Origin: Gemmatimonadota bacterium
GTDB lineage: Bacteria > Gemmatimonadota > Gemmatimonadetes > Gemmatimonadales > Gemmatimonadaceae
Direction of reading: 5' to 3'
DNA length: 44,572 nucleotides
Assembly: GCA_016218305.1 (NCBI GenBank)
Contig: JACREJ010000086.1
Location: forward strand, 1 to 44,572
Shown: one piece after another, positions 36,482 to 44,572 of the stretch
Layout of the letters: the number at the start of each line of letters is the position of its first letter
Position numbering within the stretch: position 1 is the first letter of the stretch
Position numbers and translations under genes: made by a program
Notes under the pieces: model-generated
Databases searched by the model: none
What the model saw: only the letters and a program-made list of their open reading frames with translations
Told to the model about the DNA's origin: nothing

Positions 36482-37633
36482 ATGACAGAGACCCTGAATG
36501 CCGGCGAACTCATCGCGCTGGTCGCGCGCGTCTTCGTGCCCACGGAAGAGGACGTCGCGCTCGGCGTGATGATCGACCTGCCCGACGCACGCGTGCCGGA
36601 CGATGCGGCGTGGCGGGCGCGGCGCGAGATCGCGGCGGAGTGGGTGGAACTGCTCGACGCCAAGGAAGAGACGATCGGCTATCGCACCCGCCTGCTGATG
36701 TACCCGAACGTGCATACGAACAACGGGGACCTGCCCGATCGATGCTGGATCCACGCGGGCGGTCCCGTGCCGCAGTCCGTCGCCGAGCTCGATCCGGCCG
36801 TGGCACGGCCGATGGGGAAGGTCTTCGACAGGTTCCCGATGTTGATGGCGCTCACGCGCTTCAGTTCGACGGCGCCCTTGAAACTGGCCGCGAAGAAGCA
36901 CGCCATGCGCGCCGCGACCATGCCCGGCTTCAGCGCCGACATGATCCCCGCGCTGCGCATCGACTACACCGAGGTCAACCGTCGGGTAACCCTCCTCAAG
37001 GACCTGCTGGACCGGGCGACGGGAGCGGATCTCGTCTTTCGGCATCCACGCGGCGAGGACCGACTGCACCTCGACCTGCGGCATCGCACCGGGCACGCGT
37101 CCAGCGGACTGCTGCCGCAGCGCGGCGTGGCGGGAAATCTCCCGTCGGGCGAGGCCTACATCGTGCCCTACGAAGGGGAAGTCGCGGGCGACTCCAGCCG
37201 GTCGGAGGGCGTGCTGCCGGTGCAGTTCGGTGCCGAGGTCGTGTGCTACGAGATCGTCAAGAACCGGGCGGTGCGGGTGCTCTCGGCCGGTCCTGAATCA
37301 GACCGCGAGGCGGCGCTGCTGGCGAAGGAGCCCGCGTACGCCAATCTCGCGGAGCTTGGACTGGGCGTGCTCGCCGCCTTCGGCGTGCGGCCCGTCGGCG
37401 CCGTCCTGCTGGATGAGAAGCTGGGCCTGCACATCGCGTTCGGGCGCAGCGACCACTTCGGCGGCGAGGTGGGGCCGAGTGCGTTCTCCTCACCGGATGC
37501 CGTGGTGCACATCGACCGCGTCTATGTGAAGGAGACGCAGCCGGACGTGATGCCGGTGAGCGTGGACCTGCGGTTCGACGATGGCTCGAGCGTGGCGCTG
37601 ATGCGGAATGGCCTGTTCGGGCCAGTCTTCTAA
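36482..37633 (+). CDS. M29-like (aminopeptidase T family) protein
   Basis: The 383-residue cytoplasmic protein shows the C-terminal features of M29 metallo-aminopeptidases. NLPSGEAYIVP carries a likely metal ligand E224. NLAELGLGVL carries E291, LDEKLGLHIAFGRSDHFGG carries H317 and H325, and VVHIDRVYV carries H343 and D345. The usual M29 N-terminal half is only weakly recognisable, and the protein is shorter than the ~410 aa typical of AmpS/PepS. It probably removes N-terminal residues from peptides, or is a distant relative with other activity. It lies alone between a peptidase gene and the thiolase gene, with 67 nt and 155 nt spacers. Confidence 0.75.
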   Translation: MTETLNAGELIALVARVFVPTEEDVALGVMIDLPDARVPDDAAWRARREIAAEWVELLDAKEETIGYRTRLLMYPNVHTNNGDLPDRCWIHAGGPVPQSVAELDPAVARPMGKVFDRFPMLMALTRFSSTAPLKLAAKKHAMRAATMPGFSADMIPALRIDYTEVNRRVTLLKDLLDRATGADLVFRHPRGEDRLHLDLRHRTGHASSGLLPQRGVAGNLPSGEAYIVPYEGEVAGDSSRSEGVLPVQFGAEVVCYEIVKNRAVRVLSAGPESDREAALLAKEPAYANLAELGLGVLAAFGVRPVGAVLLDEKLGLHIAFGRSDHFGGEVGPSAFSSPDAVVHIDRVYVKETQPDVMPVSVDLRFDDGSSVALMRNGLFGPVF

Positions 37634-37677
37634 CGGCCCACCGCGCGAAGCCGTGTGGCATCGCGGCAAACGCCTGA

Positions 37678-37683
37678 TAACTT
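37678..37683 (+). promoter_or_regulatory. Possible -10 box upstream of the thiolase gene
   Basis: TAACTT, preceded by TGA (extended -10-like TGATAACTT), lies 105 nt before the thiolase start and upstream of the heptamer array, so the array would be part of the transcribed leader. The same hexamer precedes thrS. No convincing -35 box is visible. Confidence 0.3.
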
Positions 37684-37713
37684 TCGAAGCAGAGCGAGCC
37701 GCAGTTCTTTGTG

Positions 37714-37776
37714 GTCTGCCGTCTCCCCGCTGCCGTCCGTCGTCTGCCGTCTACCATCTCCCGTCCACCGTCTACC
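37714..37776 (+). repeat. Array of nine RTCTNCC-type heptamers in the thiolase leader
   Basis: Nine 7-bp units stand in perfect register for 63 bp; six fit RTCTNCC exactly (for example GTCTGCC, GTCTACC, ATCTCCC) and the others differ by one or a few bases. The array ends 12 nt before the thiolase ATG. The strand is pyrimidine-rich and no Shine-Dalgarno sequence is present between it and the ATG. Confidence 0.85.
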
Positions 37777-37788
37777 TTCACTCGCCAT

Positions 37789-38994
37789 ATGTCGACGCCA
37801 GTCATCGTCGCTGCCGCCCGCACGCCGATCGGCCGCTTCCTCGGTTCGCTCTCCTCGCTCCAGGCGCCAGACCTCGGCGCCATCGCCATCAAGGCGGCGC
37901 TGGAGCGCGCCGGCGCCGACCCCGCCGAGATCGGCGAAGTCATCATGGGCAATGTGTTGCAGGCCGGGGTGGGGCAGGCCCCCGCGCGGCAGGCCATGAT
38001 CAAGGCCGGTATTCCAGCGGCCGTCCCCGCGTACACGGTCAACAAGGTCTGCGGTTCCGGGCTGCAGGCCGTGATGCTCGCCGCGCAGGCGATCCGCGCC
38101 GGTGACGAGGAACTGCTGGTGGCCGGCGGGCAGGAGTCGATGTCCAGCGCGCCGCACCTGGTGTTCGGCATGCGCAACGGCATCAAGTTCGGCGCGCAGA
38201 CCATGCAGGACGCGCTCATCAAGGACGGGCTCTGGTGCGCGTTCTACAATAGGCACATGGGCGGACACGCCGAGTACACGGCGAAGAAGGCCGGCATCAC
38301 CAGGCAGCGGCAGGACGAGTTCGCGTACCAGTCGCACATGAAGGCGGTGGCCGCCATCGAGGCGGGGAGGTTTGCCGCCGAGATCGCGAAGGTGGAGATC
38401 GCCGGCAAGAAGGGGCCGACCGTCGTGGACACCGACGAGAGCCCGCGCAAAGACACCACGCTCGAGGCGCTGGCCAAGCTGCGCCCGGCCTTCCCGGGCG
38501 ATGCGCCGAAGGACATGAAGCCCGAGGAACTCACCGTGACCGCGGGCAACGCGCCGGGGCTCAATGACGGCGCCGCCGCGCTCGTGGTCGCCAGCGAGGA
38601 ATACGCCAAGGCGCACGGCCTGCCTATCCTGGCGCGCATCACGGGCTACGCATCTGGCGGCGGTGATCCACAGGATCTCTTCTTCGCGCCCATCCTCGCG
38701 GTGCAGAACCTGATGAAGAAGACCTGCACCACGATCGCGGACTACGATCTCATCGAGGCCAACGAGGCCTTCGCCGCGCAGGCGCTGGCCGACGGCGATG
38801 GGCTGGGCTGGGACTGGGATCGCGTCAACGTGAACGGCGGCGCCATCGCGCTCGGCCACCCCATCGGCAGCAGCGGCGCGCGCATCCTGACTACGCTGCT
38901 CTACGCCCTCAAGGAACGCGGCCTGCACAAGGGGCTCGCGACGCTCTGCCTCGGCGGCGGCAATGCCGTGGCGCTTTCCGTCGAGCGGGTCTGA
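37789..38994 (+). CDS. Acetyl-CoA acetyltransferase (thiolase II)
   Basis: The 401-residue biosynthetic/degradative thiolase interconverts two acetyl-CoA and acetoacetyl-CoA (or cleaves short 3-ketoacyl-CoA). Active-site C88 is in [12 protein letters not shown]357 in [14 protein letters not shown] and C387 in [20 protein letters not shown] is also present. ATG 37789 ([17 protein letters not shown]) is the natural start, since upstream is repeat. Context with 3-hydroxybutyryl-CoA dehydrogenase and acyl-CoA dehydrogenase suggests short-chain fatty acid or branched-chain amino acid catabolism, or feeding of polyhydroxybutyrate; no polymer synthase gene is present. Confidence 0.95.
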   Translation: MSTPVIVAAARTPIGRFLGSLSSLQAPDLGAIAIKAALERAGADPAEIGEVIMGNVLQAGVGQAPARQAMIKAGIPAAVPAYTVNKVCGSGLQAVMLAAQAIRAGDEELLVAGGQESMSSAPHLVFGMRNGIKFGAQTMQDALIKDGLWCAFYNRHMGGHAEYTAKKAGITRQRQDEFAYQSHMKAVAAIEAGRFAAEIAKVEIAGKKGPTVVDTDESPRKDTTLEALAKLRPAFPGDAPKDMKPEELTVTAGNAPGLNDGAAALVVASEEYAKAHGLPILARITGYASGGGDPQDLFFAPILAVQNLMKKTCTTIADYDLIEANEAFAAQALADGDGLGWDWDRVNVNGGAIALGHPIGSSGARILTTLLYALKERGLHKGLATLCLGGGNAVALSVERV

Positions 38995-39001
38995 GCCAGC
39001 C

Positions 39002-39988
39002 GTGAAGACGACGCGCCCCGACGCTGATGGATTCCGCGCGACGGGGCGCGTTTCTGCGTACGACCGGGACGACGCCGGTGGCGCCGCCGAGGGACCCGCC
39101 CTGCGGACGCGCGCCTTCGCCGCGCGTCTGATCGCGTTCATCGGCGCGTCGCTGCTCGCGCTCGCCATCGTGCCGGCGCTGCTCTATCCGTTCATCCAGT
39201 TTTCCGGATCGATCACAGGCACGCGGCTCATCGCATTCGGCGCGATGTCGTGCGCCGCGATGCTGGTCGCGACGGCGGTGACGGTGCACCTGTTCGGCGA
39301 ATCGTGGCGCGAGACCACGCGGCTTGGGGCGGATGCGCTCGGCAGGTGGCCGCTGCTCGGCGGCCTGGCCGCTGGGTGGTTCGCCATTGCCGTGCCGGCG
39401 GGACTCCTCATCTGGGCGGGAGCGTTGCGCATCGTCCCCGCGGAAGCGGGAAGCTGGTGGGAGGGGGCCGGCCTTGCCGTGGCCATCCTCGTGCCTGCCG
39501 CCCTCACGGAGGAGCTGGCGCTGCGGGGGTACGCCTTCACGCTGCTGCGGCGGGCGTGGGGCGTCACGGCGGCGGTGGTGCTCACCAGCGTCGCGTTTGG
39601 CCTGCTGCACCTGTTCAATCCCGGCGTCACGGCGCAGTCCGTGGTGATGGTCGCGCTCGCCGGTGTCTTCCTGGCGTTGGTGCGCCTCGCCTTCGATTCG
39701 CTTTGGGCCGCGTGGCTGGCGCACCTCGCGTACAACGTCGTCCAGCTCGCCGTGCTGCACACGCCGGTGAGCGGGCTCGCGGTGCCGCAGCCGTACTACA
39801 GAACCATCTCCAGCGGGCCCGCCTGGCTGACGGGCGGCGCGTGGGGGCCGGAGGCGGGGGCGGCCGCGGCGTTCGGAATGATCGGCGTTAGTTTTCTGCT
39901 GGCGGTCCATGCCGGGTGGGTGACCGTCCACCGGCGCGGATGGCAATTCGACATCAGCTGGCGGCCGCGGGGCCGCAGGGAGTCATAG
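39002..39988 (+). CDS. CPBP-family intramembrane metalloprotease (CAAX/Abi type)
   Basis: The 328-residue membrane protein has a charged ~38-residue N-terminus, then about eight hydrophobic segments. The CPBP signature is complete: [10 protein letters not shown] (motif 1 EExxxR), [10 protein letters not shown] (motif 2 with FxxxH) and [11 protein letters not shown] (motif 3 HxxxN). Members cleave prenylated proteins in eukaryotes; in bacteria they have roles in stress or bacteriocin immunity, mostly unknown. It starts with GTG 39002, 7 nt after the thiolase stop, and the next gene starts 2 nt after it, so it is co-transcribed with acyl-CoA enzymes with no clear functional link. Confidence 0.86.
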   Translation: MKTTRPDADGFRATGRVSAYDRDDAGGAAEGPALRTRAFAARLIAFIGASLLALAIVPALLYPFIQFSGSITGTRLIAFGAMSCAAMLVATAVTVHLFGESWRETTRLGADALGRWPLLGGLAAGWFAIAVPAGLLIWAGALRIVPAEAGSWWEGAGLAVAILVPAALTEELALRGYAFTLLRRAWGVTAAVVLTSVAFGLLHLFNPGVTAQSVVMVALAGVFLALVRLAFDSLWAAWLAHLAYNVVQLAVLHTPVSGLAVPQPYYRTISSGPAWLTGGAWGPEAGAAAAFGMIGVSFLLAVHAGWVTVHRRGWQFDISWRPRGRRES

Positions 39989-39990
39989 GT

Positions 39991-40836
39991 ATGTCCGACC
40001 GCATCGCGGTGATCGGCGCGGGGCAGATGGGGAACGGCATCGCGCACGTGTGCGCCGTGGCCGGCCACGACGTGACGATGATCGACGTCAGCCAGGCCGC
40101 GCTCGACAAGGCCAAGGGGACGATCGACAAGAACCTCGACCGCCAGGTCAAGAAGGGGGCGCTCGACGAAACGGCCAAGGCGGCGGCGCTGGGCCGCATC
40201 ACGACGGCCACCTCCATGGAGGCGGTGGCCAACGCGGCGTTCGTGATCGAGGCAGCCACGGAGAATGTCGAGCTGAAGCACAAGATCTTCGCCGACATGG
40301 ACCGGCTCGCGCCGGCCGGCGCCATCCTCGCGACGAACACCAGCTCCATTTCCATTACCGACATCGCCGGCCGCGTGAAGCGCCCCGAGGCGGTCATCGG
40401 AATGCACTTCATGAACCCCGTGCCGGTGATGCAGCTCGTCGAGGTCATTCGCGGCCTTGCCACGAGCGACGAGACCACCGCGCGCACCATGGCGCTGGCG
40501 CAGGGCGTGGGTAAGACGCCGGTGGAAGTGAACGACTACCCCGGCTTCGTCGCCAACCGCATCCTGATGCCGATGATCAACGAGGCGATCTACTGCGTCA
40601 TGGAAGGCGTGGGGACCCCCGAGGCGATCGACCAGGTGATGAAGCTGGGCATGAACCACCCGATGGGCCCGCTGACGCTCGCCGACTTCATCGGCCTCGA
40701 CACCTGCCTCGCCATCCTCGAAGTGATGCACAAGGGGCTTGGCGACCCGAAGTACCGGCCGTGCCCGTTGCTGCGGAAGTACGTCGCGCAGGGGTGGGTG
40801 GGGAGGAAGGCTGGGCGAGGATTCTATAGCTACTGA
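39991..40836 (+). CDS. 3-hydroxybutyryl-CoA dehydrogenase
   Basis: The 281-residue NAD-dependent enzyme oxidises 3-hydroxybutyryl-CoA to acetoacetyl-CoA. The Rossmann fold is at the N-terminus ([24 protein letters not shown]), with [11 protein letters not shown] and [11 protein letters not shown], and catalytic His in [17 protein letters not shown]. The C-terminal helical domain ends [13 protein letters not shown], a typical end. Its product is the substrate of the thiolase upstream. ATG 39991 follows GGGAGTCATAGGT. The stop codon overlaps the first unit of the GATGGGA repeat. Confidence 0.95.
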   Translation: MSDRIAVIGAGQMGNGIAHVCAVAGHDVTMIDVSQAALDKAKGTIDKNLDRQVKKGALDETAKAAALGRITTATSMEAVANAAFVIEAATENVELKHKIFADMDRLAPAGAILATNTSSISITDIAGRVKRPEAVIGMHFMNPVPVMQLVEVIRGLATSDETTARTMALAQGVGKTPVEVNDYPGFVANRILMPMINEAIYCVMEGVGTPEAIDQVMKLGMNHPMGPLTLADFIGLDTCLAILEVMHKGLGDPKYRPCPLLRKYVAQGWVGRKAGRGFYSY

Positions 40837-40882
40837 TGGGAGATGGGAGATGGGAGATGGGAGATGGGAGATGGGAGATGGG
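40835..40882 (-). repeat. Purine arm: seven GATGGG units with 7-bp period
   Basis: Six perfect GATGGGA heptamers plus a partial seventh unit start inside the stop codon of the preceding gene. Read on the minus strand the units are TCCCATC, a rotation of RTCTNCC (ATCTCCC). GGG runs are spaced by exactly 4 nt, which fits the G3N4G3N4G3N4G3 quadruplex pattern on the plus strand. It is complementary to 40928-40962. Confidence 0.93.
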
Positions 40883-40927
40883 CGTGGCTCCCACCGATCT
40901 GCCGTCACCAACGCACCTCTCGAACGT

Positions 40928-40962
40928 ATCTCCCATCTCCCACCTCCCATCTCCCATCTGTC
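40928..40962 (+). repeat. Pyrimidine arm: five RTCTNCC-type heptamers ending 4 nt before a start codon
   Basis: Three ATCTCCC units, one ACCTCCC and one ATCTGTC stand in register and are followed by TCTC and the acyl-CoA dehydrogenase ATG. They can pair with the purine arm at 40835-40882 around a 45 nt loop, with one or two mismatches in about 30 bp. There is no Shine-Dalgarno sequence. Confidence 0.9.
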
Positions 40963-40966
40963 TCTC

Positions 40967-42127
40967 ATGAATCCGTTGCTGCACCTGTCCGAAACACAAT
41001 CCGCCATCATCGACACCGCCCGCGAGTTCTGCGCGCAGGAAGTGTCGCCGTTTGCCGCGCAGTGGGACCGCGACGCGCACTTCGAGCCGACGCTCGTGCG
41101 CAAGCTGGGAGAGCTCGGCTTCCTCGGCATGATGATCCCCGAGGCCTACGATGGCCTTGGCCTCGACACCACGACCTACCTGCTCGCGCTCGAGGAGATC
41201 TCGGCGGCCGACGCGTCGGTGGGCGTGCTCATGAGCGTGCACAACTCGCTGCCGACGCAGATGATCCTGAAGTACGGCAGCGACGCGCAGAAGGCCGAGT
41301 TTCTGGGGCCGCTCGCGCGCGGCGAGAAGCTCGGGGCGTTCGCGCTCTCCGAGCCGGAGGCCGGCTCCGATGCCTCCGCGCTGCGCACGCAGGCCGTGCG
41401 CGACGGCGACGACTGGGTGCTCAACGGCACCAAGTCGTGGATCTCGGCGGGTGGCCATGCGGGGGTGATCCTGGCGATGGCGCGCACCGACACGCCGGAG
41501 GCGCGGCGCGGCGGCAAGGGGATCGGCGCGTTCATCATCACGCCCGACCTCGAGGGCTTCAAGGTCGGCAAGAAGGAGAACAAGATGGGGTTGCGCGCGT
41601 CGGAGACCGTGCAGCTCGTCTTCGACAACATGCGCGTGCCCGCCGACCGGCTCCTCGGCGATGCCTCGATGGGGTTCGCGTACGCCATGCAGTCGCTCGA
41701 AGCGGGGCGGCTCGGCATAGCCGCGCAGGCGCTCGGCATCGCGCGCGCGGCCTGCGAGCATGCCACGGCGTACGCGAGGGAGCGCCACCAGTTCGGCAAG
41801 GCCATCGGCGAGTTCCAGGGCATCCAGTTCAAGCTCGCCGACATGGCGACGCGCATCCACGCGGCGCGGTCGCTGCTGCACGCGACCGCCGCGGCCAAGG
41901 ACCGTGGCGAGTCCGTCACGGAATACGCGGCGATGTGCAAGCTCTTCGCCACTGAGACGGCGATGTGGGTGACCACGCAGGCCATCCAGGTCTTTGGCGG
42001 CTATGGCTACACCACCGACTACCCCGTGGAACGGCTCTTCCGCGACGCCAAGGTCACCGAGATCTACGAGGGAACGTCGGAGATCCAGCGGATCGTGATC
42101 GGCAGGGCGGCGCTGAAGGGCGGGTGA
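40967..42127 (+). CDS. Short-chain acyl-CoA dehydrogenase
   Basis: The 386-residue FAD enzyme introduces the 2,3 double bond into short-chain acyl-CoA and passes electrons to ETF. Family blocks: AREFCAQEVSPFAAQWDRD, GAFALSEPEAGSDASAL, WISAGGHAGVILAMART, YARERHQFGKAIGEFQ and QVFGGYGYTTDYPVERLFRD. The catalytic base is E368 in IYEGTSEIQRIVIGR, placed as in butyryl-CoA dehydrogenases. ATG 40967 (MNPLLHLSETQSAIID) follows a heptamer repeat arm. The neighbouring leucine dehydrogenase suggests that it may oxidise isovaleryl- or butyryl-CoA; specificity cannot be read here. Confidence 0.94.
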   Translation: MNPLLHLSETQSAIIDTAREFCAQEVSPFAAQWDRDAHFEPTLVRKLGELGFLGMMIPEAYDGLGLDTTTYLLALEEISAADASVGVLMSVHNSLPTQMILKYGSDAQKAEFLGPLARGEKLGAFALSEPEAGSDASALRTQAVRDGDDWVLNGTKSWISAGGHAGVILAMARTDTPEARRGGKGIGAFIITPDLEGFKVGKKENKMGLRASETVQLVFDNMRVPADRLLGDASMGFAYAMQSLEAGRLGIAAQALGIARAACEHATAYARERHQFGKAIGEFQGIQFKLADMATRIHAARSLLHATAAAKDRGESVTEYAAMCKLFATETAMWVTTQAIQVFGGYGYTTDYPVERLFRDAKVTEIYEGTSEIQRIVIGRAALKGG

Positions 42128-42128
42128 C

Positions 42129-42156
42129 AGCGGAAGTCGGAGGGCGGACGGCAGAC
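42129..42156 (-). repeat. Purine arm of a heptamer repeat pair after the acyl-CoA dehydrogenase stop
   Basis: Four contiguous 7-bp units begin 1 nt after the stop codon. On the minus strand they read GTCTGCC, GTCCGCC, then two more diverged units. They match the pyrimidine block at 42310-42344 across a ~153 nt interval. Confidence 0.75.
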
Positions 42157-42309
42157 GGCTGGGCTTCCACCGGTGGGGAATGCCGGACAACGAGGCTCCC
42201 TGTTCCCTGATCCGCCGCTGGCGACTTCCATCGCATCATCAACGTAGATTTCAGGCAGTATGCAGGTGCAGGGCAGCCGCCGTCCGCGCCGCCGCCAACC
42301 GGGGCGCGC
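42157..42309 (+). promoter_or_regulatory. Leader of the leucine dehydrogenase gene, possible promoter
   Basis: This stretch between the two repeat arms has no reading frame of note. TAGATT (42245-42250), the same hexamer as before the HPt gene, is a possible -10 box in the most AT-rich part, and GGCAGTATGC follows. No -35 box is clear. Confidence 0.25.
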
Positions 42310-42344
42310 GTCTACCATCTACCATCTACCGTCTACCCTCTGCC
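42310..42344 (+). repeat. Five RTCTNCC heptamers ending 3 nt before the leucine dehydrogenase start
   Basis: Two GTCTACC, two ATCTACC and one CTCTGCC unit stand in perfect register, followed by CCT and the ATG at 42348. Four of five fit RTCTNCC exactly. No Shine-Dalgarno sequence is available between array and start. Confidence 0.9.
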
Positions 42345-42347
42345 CCT

Positions 42348-43420
<1,073 letters not shown>

Positions 43421-43424
<4 letters not shown>

Positions 43425-43870
43425 CCGCGGAACGCATCCCCATCGGCGCCGACCACGCCGGCTTCGAGCTGAAGGAGAAGCTCAAGGGCGTGCTCGCGGA
43501 GCTCGGCTACGCGGTGGAGGACGTCGGCACGCACTCGGCGGCGTCCGTGGACTATCCCGATTACGCGCATCCCGTCGCGCGCGAAGTGGAGACGGGGAAG
43601 GCCCGGCGCGGCGTGCTGCTGTGCGGCACGGGGCTGGGCATGGCGTACGCCGCCAACCGCCATCCGCACGTGCGGGCCGCGGTGGCGTGGAACACCGAAG
43701 TGGCCGCGTACTCGCGGCTGCACAATGATGCCAACATCCTCGTCCTGCCGGCGCGCTGCATCAGCGAGGCAGAGGGCGTGGACATTCTCAAGACCTGGCT
43801 GGACACGCCCTTCGAGGGCGGCCGGCATGAACGCCGCGTCGAGAAGATCGAGCGCGAGGAGGAGCAGTGA
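43421..43870 (+). CDS. rpiB: Ribose-5-phosphate isomerase B
   Basis: The 149-residue RpiB/LacAB-type isomerase interconverts ribulose 5-phosphate and ribose 5-phosphate. Signatures: [17 protein letters not shown] at the N-terminus, [13 protein letters not shown], the active-site Cys in [24 protein letters not shown] and [17 protein letters not shown] 43421 overlaps the leucine dehydrogenase stop (GTGA). A GGAGGAG ribosome site for glyA is inside its 3' end. Gene order rpiB-glyA is common in bacteria. Confidence 0.95.
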
Positions 43871-44572
43871 GCCAGTCGTGGATGTCGTGGGACCGGTGTC
43901 CCCCGGGTGAGGTCCTCCGGGCGCAAGACCCGGAGCTTGCCGGCTACATCGAGGAGGAGATCGCGCGGCAGAGCGACGGGCTCGAGCTGATCGCCAGCGA
44001 GAATTTCGTGTCCCCCGCGGTGCTCGAGGCGCTGGGATCGCCGCTCACCAACAAGTACGCCGAGGGGCTGCCCGGCAAGCGGTATTACGGCGGCTGCGAA
44101 GTGGTGGACAAGGTGGAGCAGCTGGCCATCGACCGCGCCAAGAAGCTCTTCGGCGCCGACCATGCCAACGTGCAGCCGCACGCCGGCGCGCAGGCAAACG
44201 CCGCGGTCTACCTGGCGTTCCTCAAGCCGGGCGACACCGTGCTGGGGCTCAACCTGTCGATGGGCGGGCACCTCACGCACGGCTCGCCGGTGAACTTCTC
44301 CGGCCTGATGTACAAGATCGTCGCGTACGGCGTGAATGAGCAGGGGCTCATCGACATGAATGAAGTCGAGGCGCTCGCGCTCGAGCACAAGCCCAAGATG
44401 ATCATCGCCGGCTACTCGGCGTACTCGCGCGTCCTCGACTTCGCGCGGTTCGCGGAGATCGCCAGGAAGGTGGGCGCGATCCTGATGGTGGACATGGCGC
44501 ACTTCGCCGGGCTCGTGGCGGCCGGCGTCTATCCGTCGCCCATTCCGCATGCCGACGTCGTGACGACCACGA
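43867..44572 (+). CDS. glyA: Serine hydroxymethyltransferase, N-terminal part (cut by window end)
   Basis: About 235 residues are present. The enzyme converts serine and THF to glycine and 5,10-methylene-THF, supplying one-carbon units that purN and purH use. Blocks seen: [76 protein letters not shown] and [19 protein letters not shown]. The sequence ends just before the PLP-lysine motif (TTTHK). GTG 43867 overlaps the rpiB stop (GTGA) with GGAGGAG in front; an internal ATG at 43882 is an alternative. Confidence 0.95.
   Translation, partial: MSQSWMSWDRCPPGEVLRAQDPELAGYIEEEIARQSDGLELIASENFVSPAVLEALGSPLTNKYAEGLPGKRYYGGCEVVDKVEQLAIDRAKKLFGADHANVQPHAGAQANAAVYLAFLKPGDTVLGLNLSMGGHLTHGSPVNFSGLMYKIVAYGVNEQGLIDMNEVEALALEHKPKMIIAGYSAYSRVLDFARFAEIARKVGAILMVDMAHFAGLVAAGVYPSPIPHADVVTTT

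Noticed and set aside
37714-42344. CRISPR array
   Set aside because: Units are 7 bp, contiguous and without spacers; no cas genes are present.

Overview
This is a 44.6 kb stretch of GC-rich bacterial chromosome, packed with core metabolic genes. The gene set fits a Gram-negative aerobic heterotroph. I suspect the phylum Gemmatimonadota because of the very high GC, the Tricorn-like protease, the CHASE2/FecR/OmpA module and the mixed lipoprotein content. That assignment is inference; no rRNA or tRNA lies in the window. No phage, insertion sequence, CRISPR array or toxin-antitoxin locus is visible.

Region 1 (1-6456, minus strand) starts with a Tricorn-type protease cut by the window edge. A 645 bp stretch without a confident gene follows. 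Then comes a FecR / OmpA-lipoprotein / CHASE2-HD-GYP module that looks like an envelope sensor feeding a c-di-GMP phosphodiesterase. A 5'-truncated SixA-like phosphatase remnant lies just upstream of fecR.

Region 2 (6457-21558, minus strand) is a complete alpha-glucan locus transcribed glgP, glgB, glgC, glgA, glgX-malQ, sugar transporter, secreted GH13-esterase. Genes are separated by a few bases or overlap. Two gene fusions stand out: glycogen debranching enzyme with 4-alpha-glucanotransferase (1216 aa), and a periplasmic or secreted cyclomaltodextrinase-like amylase with an alpha/beta-hydrolase esterase (901 aa). Together the products import malto-oligosaccharides, make glycogen and break it down.

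Region 3 (21559-32851) holds a divergent orphan HPt protein and a long minus-strand chain: valS, an Ig-like lipoprotein, selA, a gmhB-like phosphatase, purN, purH and a DUF2723 membrane glycosyltransferase. From valS to gmhB the genes overlap by 4 bp (ATGA/GTGA), and purN follows after 1 nt.

Region 4 (32852-44572, plus strand) has thrS with a small exported protein, a YpfJ-type zinc peptidase, an M29-like protein, and a short-chain acyl-CoA / leucine catabolism group (thiolase, CPBP protease, 3-hydroxybutyryl-CoA dehydrogenase, acyl-CoA dehydrogenase, leucine dehydrogenase). It closes with rpiB and a truncated glyA.

The most unusual signal is non-coding. Several intergenic spacers are built from 7-bp units with consensus RTCTNCC. 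The pyrimidine strand runs to within a few bases of the next start codon, while the complementary purine strand often starts right after the previous stop codon. Two spacers therefore form long hairpins with loops of about 46 nt, and one arm is an ideal G-quadruplex motif. These genes lack a clear Shine-Dalgarno sequence, so the repeats may act in translation or transcript processing.
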